From the NCBI RefSeq assembly GCF_947254915.1, contig NZ_CAMYEZ010000009.1:1-31882 (forward strand): a DNA stretch of 31,882 bases. Direction: 5' to 3'. Each line of letters starts with the position of its first letter. Position 1 is the stretch's first letter. The notes under the pieces are model-generated. The model was given only the letters and a program-made list of their open reading frames with translations, did not search any database and was not told the DNA's origin. This document shows, piece after piece, positions 7,895 through 16,059 of the stretch. Source of the DNA: an uncultured Porphyromonas sp. GTDB lineage: Bacteria > Bacteroidota > Bacteroidia > Bacteroidales > Porphyromonadaceae. A program made the position numbers and the translations under genes.

Positions 7895-10885
7895 CTAGGG
7901 AATTAGCACCCGTATCACCTCAACCTCATCAGCTGCGCCAGCCTGTGCGGTGACGAGATAGCTACCTTGTGGCAAGGCGACCAGCTCGCCTCTGACGATG
8001 GGCTTATGGTAGTACGTATGGCCATCCATCGTAAAGATGGTCAGCATAGCTAGGTCTGCTAGCGTGGTGATACCCTCAGCGGAGACAGCTATGCAGTGGC
8101 TCTGCGTAGGAGCGATCACGGCATTGGTCAGCTTGAAGGTGGCATTGACACGTGTGTAGCGCTGTGGCTTTATGCTGGTGCCAGAGATCGGCTCGCCATT
8201 GGCAGTGAGGCGATCTATCGTATAGCCCTCTTCGGGCTTGATGACGAGGTTTAGCTCCTGTCCCTTGCTAACCTTGTGGTAGCCTAGGTGTGTGGGGAGC
8301 GAGTTCCATACTGGCTTGATCTCATTGCCTTGCTTGTCTGCGAGTTTGACTGTACCATGAGTGGTGGGGGCGACCTCTACGTAGACCTGATCACATCCAG
8401 AGGCATCGCCTTCAGTATTCACGCGCCATCCCTTGATCGTAGCGATTACGGGATCAGCATGCTTGGCATCGTTGTCTGGATCGCTCTTGTCTTCGGTAAT
8501 GTAAAGGCTGTAGGGCGTCTGAAGTTTGACCCCCTTGGGATAGCTACAGAGAGAGGCGTAGAGGTCGTTGACCTCACAAGCTGTGAGCTTGTTGCCGTAG
8601 GCGTGTAGCATCTGTAACTGAGGTTGATTAGATAGATCAAGCTTGGTGAGCTGATTGGTATAACAGTATAGTGTAGCTAGCTTCGTAAGCTTAGAGAGAT
8701 CTAGCTTCTTGAGTTGATTGTTATTTACGAGGAGCGTCTCAACCTCAGACTGGTTAGTTAAGTCTAGCTTAGTAAGTTTGTTGGCTCCGAGTGCTAGTGT
8801 GCTAAGGCTCTTGAGCTTAGATAGGTCTATCTCAGAGAGCTGATTGTCCTGCAGGTCTAGATAGCCAAGCTTGACGCTAGAGGATAGATTGATGCTAGAG
8901 AGCTGATTCTTCTTTGCGTCTAGCTTCGTTAGTTCTGTCAGCTTAGATAGATCAAGCGTAGTGATCGTGTTCCCATAGCATAGGAGCGTCTCTATCTTAG
9001 TGCTGTGTGAGAGGTCTAGCTCAGAGATCCCTGTATAGGCTACATCAAGGAGCGTGAGATTAGGACACTCTTTCAGATCGATGGAGCCGATAGGATTCAT
9101 ATAGGTATAGAGGACTCTTAGGTCAGGCTGTACAAGCTTGATACTGCTAAACTTGTTGTCGTTTCCCTGTCCAGGTCCAGGATAGCTGGAGAAGTCAGCC
9201 TGGGCAAATGAGCCTAGGATCTTGATGTACGTACCTAGAGCTTTGCCCTCAAAGCTACTTATGGACTGACCGATGACCTTACGCTGAGGTACACCATTAC
9301 CCCAGTCAATGAGAACCTCTGTGTCCTCTTGAGGAGCTGCTAGTGTAAAGGTAATCTCCTGTCCCGCCTTAGTGCCGAGCTGTATCCTTGGCGGATTGAC
9401 GAAGAGTGGCTCTACGGTGGTGGCTTTGGAGACAACAAATATGCGCTCCTTGATGAGTGTACCATTCACCTTGACTCCGAGGTACTCCATACCCTCAGGG
9501 GTTTCGTCAATCTGAACATAGAGTGGGGTGCCTGCGAGGACGCTCTCACCGATGGGCTTGAGTGACTGATCAGAGTCTATCATACGCTCTAGGAGTGTGA
9601 CCTTGCCCACAGTCTGAGTAAGTGTCACAGAGACTTTGTCACACTTTGCTTTGCCATCGCCCTCGACGTCAGCCTTCCAGTTTTCTTTGATAAGTTCTGG
9701 ATCAGAGGTCTCTGCATTAGATCCCTTGAGCAGTAGATTCGCGCTCCAAGCCTTGCGTGGATTATCCCACATAGAGCGTAGCATATAGTTGATGGCACAG
9801 GGTGTCATCGTCGGGTTAAAGCGGATATCTAGGTATTGTAGCTGAGTGCAAGCGCTGAGATCTAGGAAGGTGAGCTGATTGCTATGAGCTGTGAGGCGGT
9901 TCATATAAGTTGCCTGCGAGAGGTCTAGTAGCGGAATCTTATTGCCAGCACAGCTTAGCGAGGTTAGCTTCGAGAGCATAGATACGTCAAGTGCTGTCAG
10001 GGCATTGCTGTCACAAGCGAGGCTGGTGAGCTTGCCATTTGCCGATAGATCTAGATTCGTGAGCTGGTTCTTGCTACAGAAGAGATTGGTCAGCTCAGGG
10101 TTGTTCCTGAGGTTTATAGCAGAGATGTTGTTATAGTTGATCTCCAACTTATATAGTAGGGGGAGCTTTGTGACATCAAGTGCAGATATTTGATTGTGCG
10201 TGATGTCTAGATTGGCGAGCTTGGGATACTTGTCTCCAATCTCAAGGTCCATCAGTGAGTTGCTCTTTAGAGATAGCGTCGTGAGTGATGGAAGAGAGAC
10301 GGGGTAGAAGTGACTGATGTCGCATTCATCAGCCGATATGCGCTCTAGAGTCGTACAGGGGTCTGGGACGAGGATGGAGCCTAGTTTAGGATTCTTAGAT
10401 ATGTCGATAGAGACCAGCCCTTTGTAGGGGCGTAAGTCTAGGACGGTGAAGTCGTTCTCTCTAAGGTTAAGGTTCTCTAGTGGGGCGTCTTCGTTGAGCG
10501 CAAAGTTATCCTTTGTCAGCTTATTCTTAGAGAGGTCTAGATACTTGAGCTCTGTCTGTCCTGTAGCGGTAAAGGAGGTTATCTCTAGCCCCGAAGCGTC
10601 TAAGCTGGTGAGGCTAGAGAGGATGCGGATGGTTTCGCCCCTGACGCTTCCAGAGACTTTGGCAAAGAATCCAGAGGCGTTCGGATCAACCTTGTAGCTT
10701 TCGATGGTGCCCTCTCCCCAATCAATGAGGATAGGGGTATCATAAGACTTGGTCTTGGGGTAGATTGAGACTTCAGAACCAAATTTTTTATCTATCTTAA
10801 TCTGGATCTCTGTCGTTTGCGCCGTGAGTAGACTCACACCGCATAGATAGATAAATAGATAGAGCAGAAAGTTGCGTTTCTTCAT
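7895..10885 (-). CDS. Large secreted leucine-rich-repeat protein with internal duplication and probable T9SS tail
   Basis: A 996-residue exported protein. Residues 1-23 are a signal peptide (hydrophobic core LLYLFIYLCGVSLLTA). Two similar modules follow. Module 1 (about 24-497) and module 2 (about 498-919) each start with a beta-rich segment containing LIDWGxG (53-58 and 525-530). Each continues with leucine-rich repeats of the LTxLDLSxxxxL type (about 105-360 and 585-770). Each ends with a cysteine-containing link (GDGKAKCDKVSV; GDASGCDQVYVEV) and an InlB-B-like beta domain. Residues 921-996 resemble a type IX secretion type A sorting domain: an IFTMDG turn, LVALPQGSYLVTA, and a final beta strand. 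This suggests surface display or release. LRR proteins of this kind often bind host or bacterial partners, but the ligand here is unknown. No clear promoter is seen upstream. Confidence 0.85.
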   Translation of the reverse strand: MKKRNFLLYLFIYLCGVSLLTAQTTEIQIKIDKKFGSEVSIYPKTKSYDTPILIDWGEGTIESYKVDPNASGFFAKVSGSVRGETIRILSSLTSLDASGLEITSFTATGQTELKYLDLSKNKLTKDNFALNEDAPLENLNLRENDFTVLDLRPYKGLVSIDISKNPKLGSILVPDPCTTLERISADECDISHFYPVSLPSLTTLSLKSNSLMDLEIGDKYPKLANLDITHNQISALDVTKLPLLYKLEINYNNISAINLRNNPELTNLFCSKNQLTNLDLSANGKLTSLACDSNALTALDVSMLSKLTSLSCAGNKIPLLDLSQATYMNRLTAHSNQLTFLDLSACTQLQYLDIRFNPTMTPCAINYMLRSMWDNPRKAWSANLLLKGSNAETSDPELIKENWKADVEGDGKAKCDKVSVTLTQTVGKVTLLERMIDSDQSLKPIGESVLAGTPLYVQIDETPEGMEYLGVKVNGTLIKERIFVVSKATTVEPLFVNPPRIQLGTKAGQEITFTLAAPQEDTEVLIDWGNGVPQRKVIGQSISSFEGKALGTYIKILGSFAQADFSSYPGPGQGNDNKFSSIKLVQPDLRVLYTYMNPIGSIDLKECPNLTLLDVAYTGISELDLSHSTKIETLLCYGNTITTLDLSKLTELTKLDAKKNQLSSINLSSSVKLGYLDLQDNQLSEIDLSKLKSLSTLALGANKLTKLDLTNQSEVETLLVNNNQLKKLDLSKLTKLATLYCYTNQLTKLDLSNQPQLQMLHAYGNKLTACEVNDLYASLCSYPKGVKLQTPYSLYITEDKSDPDNDAKHADPVIATIKGWRVNTEGDASGCDQVYVEVAPTTHGTVKLADKQGNEIKPVWNSLPTHLGYHKVSKGQELNLVIKPEEGYTIDRLTANGEPISGTSIKPQRYTRVNATFKLTNAVIAPTQSHCIAVSAEGITTLADLAMLTIFTMDGHTYYHKPIVRGELVALPQGSYLVTAQAGAADEVEVIRVLIP

Positions 10886-10956
10886 TTCATACTTGTTTAG
10901 TTATTTGTAATATAGGATAAGTTGTATGTAATTGGAAAGTGATAGACTAGTGGAGC

Positions 10957-12225
10957 CTAACTCTGTGGAGTAGTGCTGTAGTAGTCGTGGATGAGGCGCT
11001 TTGCCGCAGCGAGGTCGGCCTCTTGGTTGCCTGTGATGCCTACGCTCTGAGGTGTGGGTATCTTGATCTCGGTGCCGAGGGGAATATTGTCGGGATCCTT
11101 GATCTGCTCCTTATTAGCGAGGTAGATGTAGATCCAGTACTCACTACGACCGAGGTAGCGACGGGCATAGCGTGCTAGATAGTCGCCATTGCCAAGGGTC
11201 ACAGTGGTGAGTATCTCCGGCTGGGCGGTCGTATCTGCTGGTGGCGCGACGCTATCAATGGGTGCGATGGTATCTATCGTCGGAGTCGTCTCGATGGGTA
11301 TCATCGTGCTGGGCGGGGGCGTGGTGCGGGAGCTCGGCATCTCTTGCTTGCCGAAGACGAAGAACCATAGCAACAGCGCCATCGCTAGGACAGCGACTAG
11401 CGGGATGACGATCCAAAGCCATAGCTTGCGAGGCTTGTGCTCTTGTGGCTCCTCTCTTCGATAAGGTGGTGGCGTGGCGACGACAGCCTTTGCTTCGTTG
11501 CTTTCGCTAGCTGAGAAGGGAGGCGGTGGTGGGGTAGCGGGAGTTTCGGCTTGAGATTGAGGTGTCCAAGCGGGCGGAGTGACTACTGGCGAGGGAGTGG
11601 CTGAGCTCTCGGCGATACGGCTGGAGATGATGGATGGGCAAGCCTGCTCAAGGCTCTCGGCTGGCTGCTCCTCGACATCGGGCCACTGGACACCCTCCTT
11701 GAGCAGCGTGGGGGCAAACATCTCAAAGGGCTTGTTGACCTGTCGGAGCAATTCGTCGGAGGGGGTGAAGGCGTAGCTGGTCTCGCTGCTCTCACCTTCG
11801 CCAGTTATGGACTGTGGTGCGAAGGTGCCTAGGGGAGCCCACTCGAGGGTGTGTCCTAATCGCTCGTGCATCTCAAAGAGCTTCGAGACACTGTCGTAGA
11901 AGCTTTGGAGGGTCTGCGGTATCTGGGTCGCCCCTTTTGCTAGGAGTTCGCCAATCTCCTCGGCAGAGAGTGGTTGCTCTTGGTTGGTGATGCGTGGCGT
12001 GACGCTTGGGGGCATCAAGTAGCGCTCGCCACTAGGCAGTAGGGCGATGCGGGCGCTGTGGCTCTCAGCGGACCATAAGCCGACGCTACGCATATAGCTA
12101 GTGCTCCCCTGAGTGAGTCGCCCGATGAGTAGCGAGGTGAGGTCGCTCCATAGTTGCTGGCAGGTGGTCTGTGCGAGCTGGCTCTGCTCGGCGACCTCGA
12201 GGAGCCACTGTTCGGTCGTAATCAT
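10957..12225 (-). CDS. Membrane-anchored HU-like / LysM-like protein
   Basis: A 422-residue, probably single-pass membrane protein. Residues 1-80 resemble the HU/IHF fold: a helical start, then SVGLWSAESHSARIALLPSGERYLMPP, which follows the HU pattern of an xGLGxF strand, a basic arm and a PxxGE turn. Residues 125-175 (PLGTF ... FTPSDELLRQVNKPFEMF) look like a second, divergent HU-like unit. A proline-rich linker (210-260) leads to a basic stop (HKPRK) and a helix at 268-291. A second Pro/Thr-rich linker precedes a LysM-like domain (about 342-391: GDYLARYARRYLGRSEYWIYIYLAN). The layout implies a cytoplasmic HU part and a periplasmic peptidoglycan-binding part. The ATG overlaps the rimO stop by 4 bp, indicating translational coupling. 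The function is inferred from architecture only. Confidence 0.75.
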   Translation of the reverse strand: MITTEQWLLEVAEQSQLAQTTCQQLWSDLTSLLIGRLTQGSTSYMRSVGLWSAESHSARIALLPSGERYLMPPSVTPRITNQEQPLSAEEIGELLAKGATQIPQTLQSFYDSVSKLFEMHERLGHTLEWAPLGTFAPQSITGEGESSETSYAFTPSDELLRQVNKPFEMFAPTLLKEGVQWPDVEEQPAESLEQACPSIISSRIAESSATPSPVVTPPAWTPQSQAETPATPPPPPFSASESNEAKAVVATPPPYRREEPQEHKPRKLWLWIVIPLVAVLAMALLLWFFVFGKQEMPSSRTTPPPSTMIPIETTPTIDTIAPIDSVAPPADTTAQPEILTTVTLGNGDYLARYARRYLGRSEYWIYIYLANKEQIKDPDNIPLGTEIKIPTPQSVGITGNQEADLAAAKRLIHDYYSTTPQS

Positions 12226-13553
12226 AGGATGAGATGCTCTGGGGATGTGGTTGCGATGAGGTCGTACTCCTCTACGCCTGTGATCTCAGCTCGGTAGAAG
12301 GAGCCGACACTGAGCGGGCGGTCGCTACTGAGTATCACTTCGCCGTCCACCTCGGGAGAGTCGTACTGGGTGCGACCAACGTAGTAGCCTTCTTCCTCTC
12401 GGTCAACGACTACCTCCAGCGAGGTGCCGACTCTACGGCTATTGACGCTGGCAGAGATGTTTGCTTGAAGAGACATTAGGGCATCGTAGCGCTCCTGCTT
12501 GACCTCTGGCGGGACATCGTCTTGGTAGTGCTTGTAGGCATAGGTGCCCTCCTCGTGTGAGTATTGGAAAGCGCCAAGTCGCTCGAAGCGCATTTGGCTA
12601 ACGAAGTCAAGGAGGTCGGCAAAGTCTTCGTCCGTCTCTCCTGGATGCCCGACCATCATCGTGGTACGCAGGGCGATGCTGGGCACTTGCTTGCGAATGC
12701 GCTCTAGCAGAGCGACGGTCTCCTCACGGGTTATCTGCCGACGCATCAGCTGAAGCATATGATTGCTACTGTGCTGGAGCGCAAGGTCGAGATACTTGCA
12801 GATGTTGTCATGCTGTGCCATCACATCTAGCAGAGCGATGGGGAAGTGGTTCGGATAGGCGTAGTGTAGTCTGAGCCAGTGAACGCCTTTTACCTGAGCC
12901 AGGCGGTCCAGCAGGGGAGCGATGGCTTGCTCTTGGTAAAGGTCTACACCATAATAAGTGCTATCCTGAGCGATGATCTGAAACTCCCGACAGCCTGCGG
13001 AGATGCGCCCCTCGACCTCTCGGACTATCTCCTCCATGGGACGGGAGTGATGACGGCCTGTGATGAGCGGGATGGCGCAGTAAGAGCAGGTGCGGTCGCA
13101 CCCCTCGGAGATCTTGATGTAGCTATAGTGTTGAGGTGTGACGCTAGGCGGAGGCGTTCGGTAGGATAGTGGCGTAGCGCTGTCTGCGCTGAGTGCTGGT
13201 CCTAGATCGCTGATGAGTTGCTTCCAGTCATACTTGCCATAGATCTTGTCCACCTCGGGGAGCTCCGCGGTTAGCTCCTCACGAAAGCGTTCGCCCAGGC
13301 AACCCATCACATAGACGGAGCGAATGCGCCCCTCTTTCTTTGCCTCAATGAGAGAAAGGATGAGGTTGATCGACTCCTCCTGAGCTGCCTGTATGAAGCC
13401 ACAGGTGTTGACGACGGCTATCTCGCCAGTCAGCTCCTCGGGGTCGTGACGTAGCGTGTAGCCGAACTGTGCGAGCCGACGCATAAGCGCATCGGAGTCA
13501 ACGAGGTTCTTAGAGCACCCTAGACTGATGACATCGATTTGGTTGGCAATCAT
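12222..13553 (-). CDS. rimO: Ribosomal protein S12 methylthiotransferase RimO
   Basis: A radical-SAM enzyme that adds a methylthio group to an aspartate of ribosomal protein S12. The 443-residue length is typical. The N-terminal UPF0004 domain binds an auxiliary 4Fe-4S cluster through Cys13 (SLGCSKNLVDS), Cys51 (NTCGF) and Cys85 (MGCLGER). The radical-SAM cluster motif CDRTCSYC supplies Cys152, Cys156 and Cys159, and the C-terminus is a TRAM domain. SLGCSKNLVDS and IPLITGRHHSR favour RimO over MiaB. It lies 18 bp after ftsY and overlaps the HU/LysM gene by 4 bp. Confidence 0.95.
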   Translation of the reverse strand: MIANQIDVISLGCSKNLVDSDALMRRLAQFGYTLRHDPEELTGEIAVVNTCGFIQAAQEESINLILSLIEAKKEGRIRSVYVMGCLGERFREELTAELPEVDKIYGKYDWKQLISDLGPALSADSATPLSYRTPPPSVTPQHYSYIKISEGCDRTCSYCAIPLITGRHHSRPMEEIVREVEGRISAGCREFQIIAQDSTYYGVDLYQEQAIAPLLDRLAQVKGVHWLRLHYAYPNHFPIALLDVMAQHDNICKYLDLALQHSSNHMLQLMRRQITREETVALLERIRKQVPSIALRTTMMVGHPGETDEDFADLLDFVSQMRFERLGAFQYSHEEGTYAYKHYQDDVPPEVKQERYDALMSLQANISASVNSRRVGTSLEVVVDREEEGYYVGRTQYDSPEVDGEVILSSDRPLSVGSFYRAEITGVEEYDLIATTSPEHLIL

Positions 13554-13571
13554 CGCAGAGCTACTACTGGA

Positions 13572-14531
13572 CTAAAGCTCATCGCCAAAGATGGAGTCGA
13601 CGAACTCACGCTTGCGAAAGACTTGCAAGTCCTCAATCTTTTCGCCTAGTCCGATATACTTGACTGGCACCTTAAATTGGTCGGAGATACCTATGACGAC
13701 ACCTCCCTTTGCCGTTCCATCAAGCTTCGTGATGGCGAGGGCAGAGACATCGGTGGCTGCGGTAAACTGCTTTGCCTGCTCAAAGGCGTTCTGACCCGTA
13801 GAGCCATCGAGGACGAGGAGTACTTCGTGAGGCGCATCGGGTACTACCTTCGCCATGACACGCTTGATCTTAGAGAGCTCGTTCATCAGGCTCACTTGGT
13901 TGTGCAGACGACCAGCCGTGTCGATGATGACTACGTCGGCATTCTGAGCGACGGCCGACTGTAACGTGTCAAAGGCTACCGAAGCGGGATCCGAGCCCAT
14001 CTGCTGCTTGATGACTGGCACGCCGACACGCTCTCCCCATATCTCTAGCTGCTCGATGGCGGCTGCACGGAAGGTGTCCGCAGCGCCCAGTACGATGCGC
14101 TTGCCCTGCTGCTTGAACTGATAGGCGAGCTTGCCGATTGTGGTTGTCTTGCCCACACCGTTGACGCCAACGACCATGATGACGTAAGGATGCGCCTCGG
14201 CAGGGAGTGTGAAGCTCTCCCCATCGGTCGTGCCATTCTCTGCAAGAAGTGCCGCCACTTCGTCACGCAGGATGCTTTTGAGCTCGCTCGTGCCGACATA
14301 TTTGTCCCGAGCTACACGCTCTTCGATACGCTTGATGATCTTGAGAGTCGTGTCCACGCCCACATCACTCGTCACGAGTATATCCTCCAGGTCGTCGAGG
14401 ATTGCATCGTCGACCTTGCTCTTGCCAGCTACGGCACGAGTCAGCTTGTCTACCATAGAGGTCTTGCTCTTTTCTAGACCTGTGTCGAGTGTCTCTTTCT
14501 TCTTCTTTGAGAATAGTCCGAATAGTCCCAT
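13572..14531 (-). CDS. ftsY: Signal recognition particle receptor FtsY
   Basis: An SRP-family GTPase that docks ribosome-SRP complexes at the inner membrane. The 319-residue protein has a short basic N-terminus (MGLFGLFSKKKKE) in place of the long acidic A domain of E. coli FtsY, then the helical N domain (about 25-100) and the G domain. GTPase motifs are G1 GVNGVGKTT (122-130), the insertion-box start DTFRAAA, G3 DTAGR (204-208) and G4 TKLDG (268-272). It lies 29 bp after nspC on the same strand and 18 bp before rimO. Confidence 0.97.
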   Translation of the reverse strand: MGLFGLFSKKKKETLDTGLEKSKTSMVDKLTRAVAGKSKVDDAILDDLEDILVTSDVGVDTTLKIIKRIEERVARDKYVGTSELKSILRDEVAALLAENGTTDGESFTLPAEAHPYVIMVVGVNGVGKTTTIGKLAYQFKQQGKRIVLGAADTFRAAAIEQLEIWGERVGVPVIKQQMGSDPASVAFDTLQSAVAQNADVVIIDTAGRLHNQVSLMNELSKIKRVMAKVVPDAPHEVLLVLDGSTGQNAFEQAKQFTAATDVSALAITKLDGTAKGGVVIGISDQFKVPVKYIGLGEKIEDLQVFRKREFVDSIFGDEL

Positions 14532-14560
14532 AGTTGGTCTCTTTCTTTTAGGTTAAATGA

Positions 14561-15727
14561 TTAGTCCATGCGAGACTTGTAGTCCGAGTAGTCAAAGCTA
14601 CGGAGCGTCTCCACGGAGCCATCGAGATGACGCAGCGCAATGGCGGGATGCTGTACACCGTTGAACATGTTCGTCTTGACCGTCGTGTAGTGTAGCATAT
14701 CCTTGAGGACGAGCGTCTCGCCGATCTCCAGCGGATGGTCAAAGGTCCAGTAGCCCATATAGTCGCCACTCAGACAGCTGTTGCCCCCTAGACGGTAGCT
14801 ATGCGTGCCAGCCTCGGGCGTGTCGCAGTGTGTTGCCCCCTCCACGACTGGATGGTAGGGCATCTCAAGACAGTCAGGCATGTGGCAGGCGAAGGAGACG
14901 TTCATAATAGCCGTCTTGATGCCATCGTTGGTGACAATGTCCACCACCTGAGCGTAGAGGTCGCCCGTCTGCCAAGCGAAAGCACTGCCTGGCTCCATAA
15001 TAATTCGCAAGTTGGGGTGTCGCTCACGGAAATCTCGTAGCAACACCACCAGATGCTCCGTATCGTACTCCCGATGTGTCATCAAGTGTCCGCCACCGAG
15101 GTTGAGCCACTGCACCTTATCTAGGATAAAGCCAAAGCGCTCTTCGAGACGCTCCAGCACTAACTCTAGTTGCTCGTCATCGCCTTCGCAGAGGACATGC
15201 AGATGCACACCTTCTAGTCCTGTCAAAGCACCCTCTTCCTCCATCTGTCGTAGCGTCTCGGCACTCACGCCGAAGCGTGTCCCTGGCATGGCGGGGTTGT
15301 AGATCTCGGTCTTGACAGGCGAGTAAGCTAAGTTTAGCCGCAGACCGTAAGAGATATGCTCGGCTGCGTAAGGTGAGGCGGGTCCGAAGCGCTGCCACTG
15401 GGTGGACGAGTTGAGCGTGATGTGACTACTGTAGCGCACGAAGTCCGCTATATTCTCCTCACTGTAGGCTGGCGTGTAGGCATGCACGGGTGCTCCCATC
15501 TCCTCGTAGCCTAGGCGAGCCTCCCACGGAGAACTAGCCGTGCTGGCGTGGATGTACTCCTTAAATATAGGGAAGGTGCGCCAGAGAGCGTACGCTTTGA
15601 AGGCTAAGATAATCTCCACGCCCGCCCGCTCTGCTACGGATCGTATCAGCTCTAGGTTGCGTCTCAGGAGAGACTCCTCTAGTAGGTAGTAGGGTGTGGT
15701 AATCTTGTGGGGTTGCATAGAGAGCAT
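14561..15727 (-). CDS. nspC: Carboxynorspermidine decarboxylase
   Basis: A PLP-dependent, fold-III decarboxylase that turns carboxynorspermidine or carboxyspermidine into norspermidine or spermidine, the last step of the alternative polyamine pathway common in gut bacteria. The 388-residue protein has the PLP lysine in LAFKAYALW (Lys44), the phosphate-binding glycine stretch LGGGH (210-214), EPGSAF (245-250), and the catalytic GNSCLSGD motif (Cys318, Asp322) that completes the neighbouring subunit's active site. The short motif between PLP lysine and cysteine regions distinguishes it from DapF/LysA-type enzymes. The partner dehydrogenase is not in the window. A promoter is predicted at 15744-15775, and ftsY follows at 29 bp. 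ATG at 15727 is used; a second ATG three codons later is possible. Confidence 0.93.
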   Translation of the reverse strand: MLSMQPHKITTPYYLLEESLLRRNLELIRSVAERAGVEIILAFKAYALWRTFPIFKEYIHASTASSPWEARLGYEEMGAPVHAYTPAYSEENIADFVRYSSHITLNSSTQWQRFGPASPYAAEHISYGLRLNLAYSPVKTEIYNPAMPGTRFGVSAETLRQMEEEGALTGLEGVHLHVLCEGDDEQLELVLERLEERFGFILDKVQWLNLGGGHLMTHREYDTEHLVVLLRDFRERHPNLRIIMEPGSAFAWQTGDLYAQVVDIVTNDGIKTAIMNVSFACHMPDCLEMPYHPVVEGATHCDTPEAGTHSYRLGGNSCLSGDYMGYWTFDHPLEIGETLVLKDMLHYTTVKTNMFNGVQHPAIALRHLDGSVETLRSFDYSDYKSRMD

Positions 15728-15743
15728 TGTACTTAATCTCCTG

Positions 15744-15775
15744 CAAAGATACTAAATAGCAAGAGTAGCACCAAA
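15744..15775 (-). promoter_or_regulatory. nspC promoter (TTTG - 20 nt - TATCTTTG)
   Basis: On the minus strand TTTG (15775-15772) and TATCTTTG (15751-15744) are separated by 20 nt, an exact fit to the Bacteroidota -33/-7 pattern. The predicted start is about 10 nt before the nspC ATG. It is divergent from the ribB promoter 50 bp away. Confidence 0.75.
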
Positions 15776-15802
15776 AAGCGCCCCGACATCGCTCCTGATG
15801 AC

Positions 15803-15833
15803 TATGACGATAGGTGGCTTTTTTGTACCTTTG
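15803..15833 (+). promoter_or_regulatory. ribB promoter (-7 box TACCTTTG)
   Basis: TACCTTTG at 15826-15833 matches TAnnTTTG. A poorer TATG at 15803-15806 sits at the -33 position. The predicted transcription start (about 15840) falls on the first bases of the FMN riboswitch P1 stem, which supports both calls. Confidence 0.65.
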
Positions 15834-15837
15834 CGAC

Positions 15838-15954
15838 TGATTCAAGAGGAGAGGTGCAATTCCTTACCGGTGGTATAGTCCACAACTCCCATAGCGGGAC
15901 TGATATGGTGTAACTCCATAACCGACGGTGATAGTCCGGATGGTATTCGAATCA
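15838..15954 (+). promoter_or_regulatory. FMN riboswitch (RFN element)
   Basis: The sequence shows the conserved RFN blocks in order: GAGGTGCAATTCCTTACCGG, GGTATAGTCCACAACTCCC, AGCGGGACTGATATGGTGTA, ACTCCATAACCGACGGT and ATAGTCCGGATGG. A 6-bp P1 stem closes it (TGATTC 15838-15843 with GAATCA 15949-15954). FMN binding to this RNA normally lowers expression of riboflavin genes, and the next gene is ribB. Confidence 0.95.
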
Positions 15955-16009
15955 AGATGCCACTGACCCTGTCGGGGCTTCGGCTTTACAGGTCGACGCA
16001 TCTACTTTT
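15955..16009 (+). terminator. Expression-platform hairpin after the FMN riboswitch
   Basis: AGATGC (15955-15960) pairs with GCATCT (15998-16003). An inner stem (GACCCTGT with ACAGGTC) extends it, and ACTTTTG follows. This could be the FMN-dependent terminator, but the T-run is short, so control at translation is also possible. About 50 nt separate it from the ribB ATG. Confidence 0.55.
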
Positions 16010-16059
16010 GTGTACCACAGATCCTCGTGCTTTTTATATAAACTCAAAGTAACAAGGAA

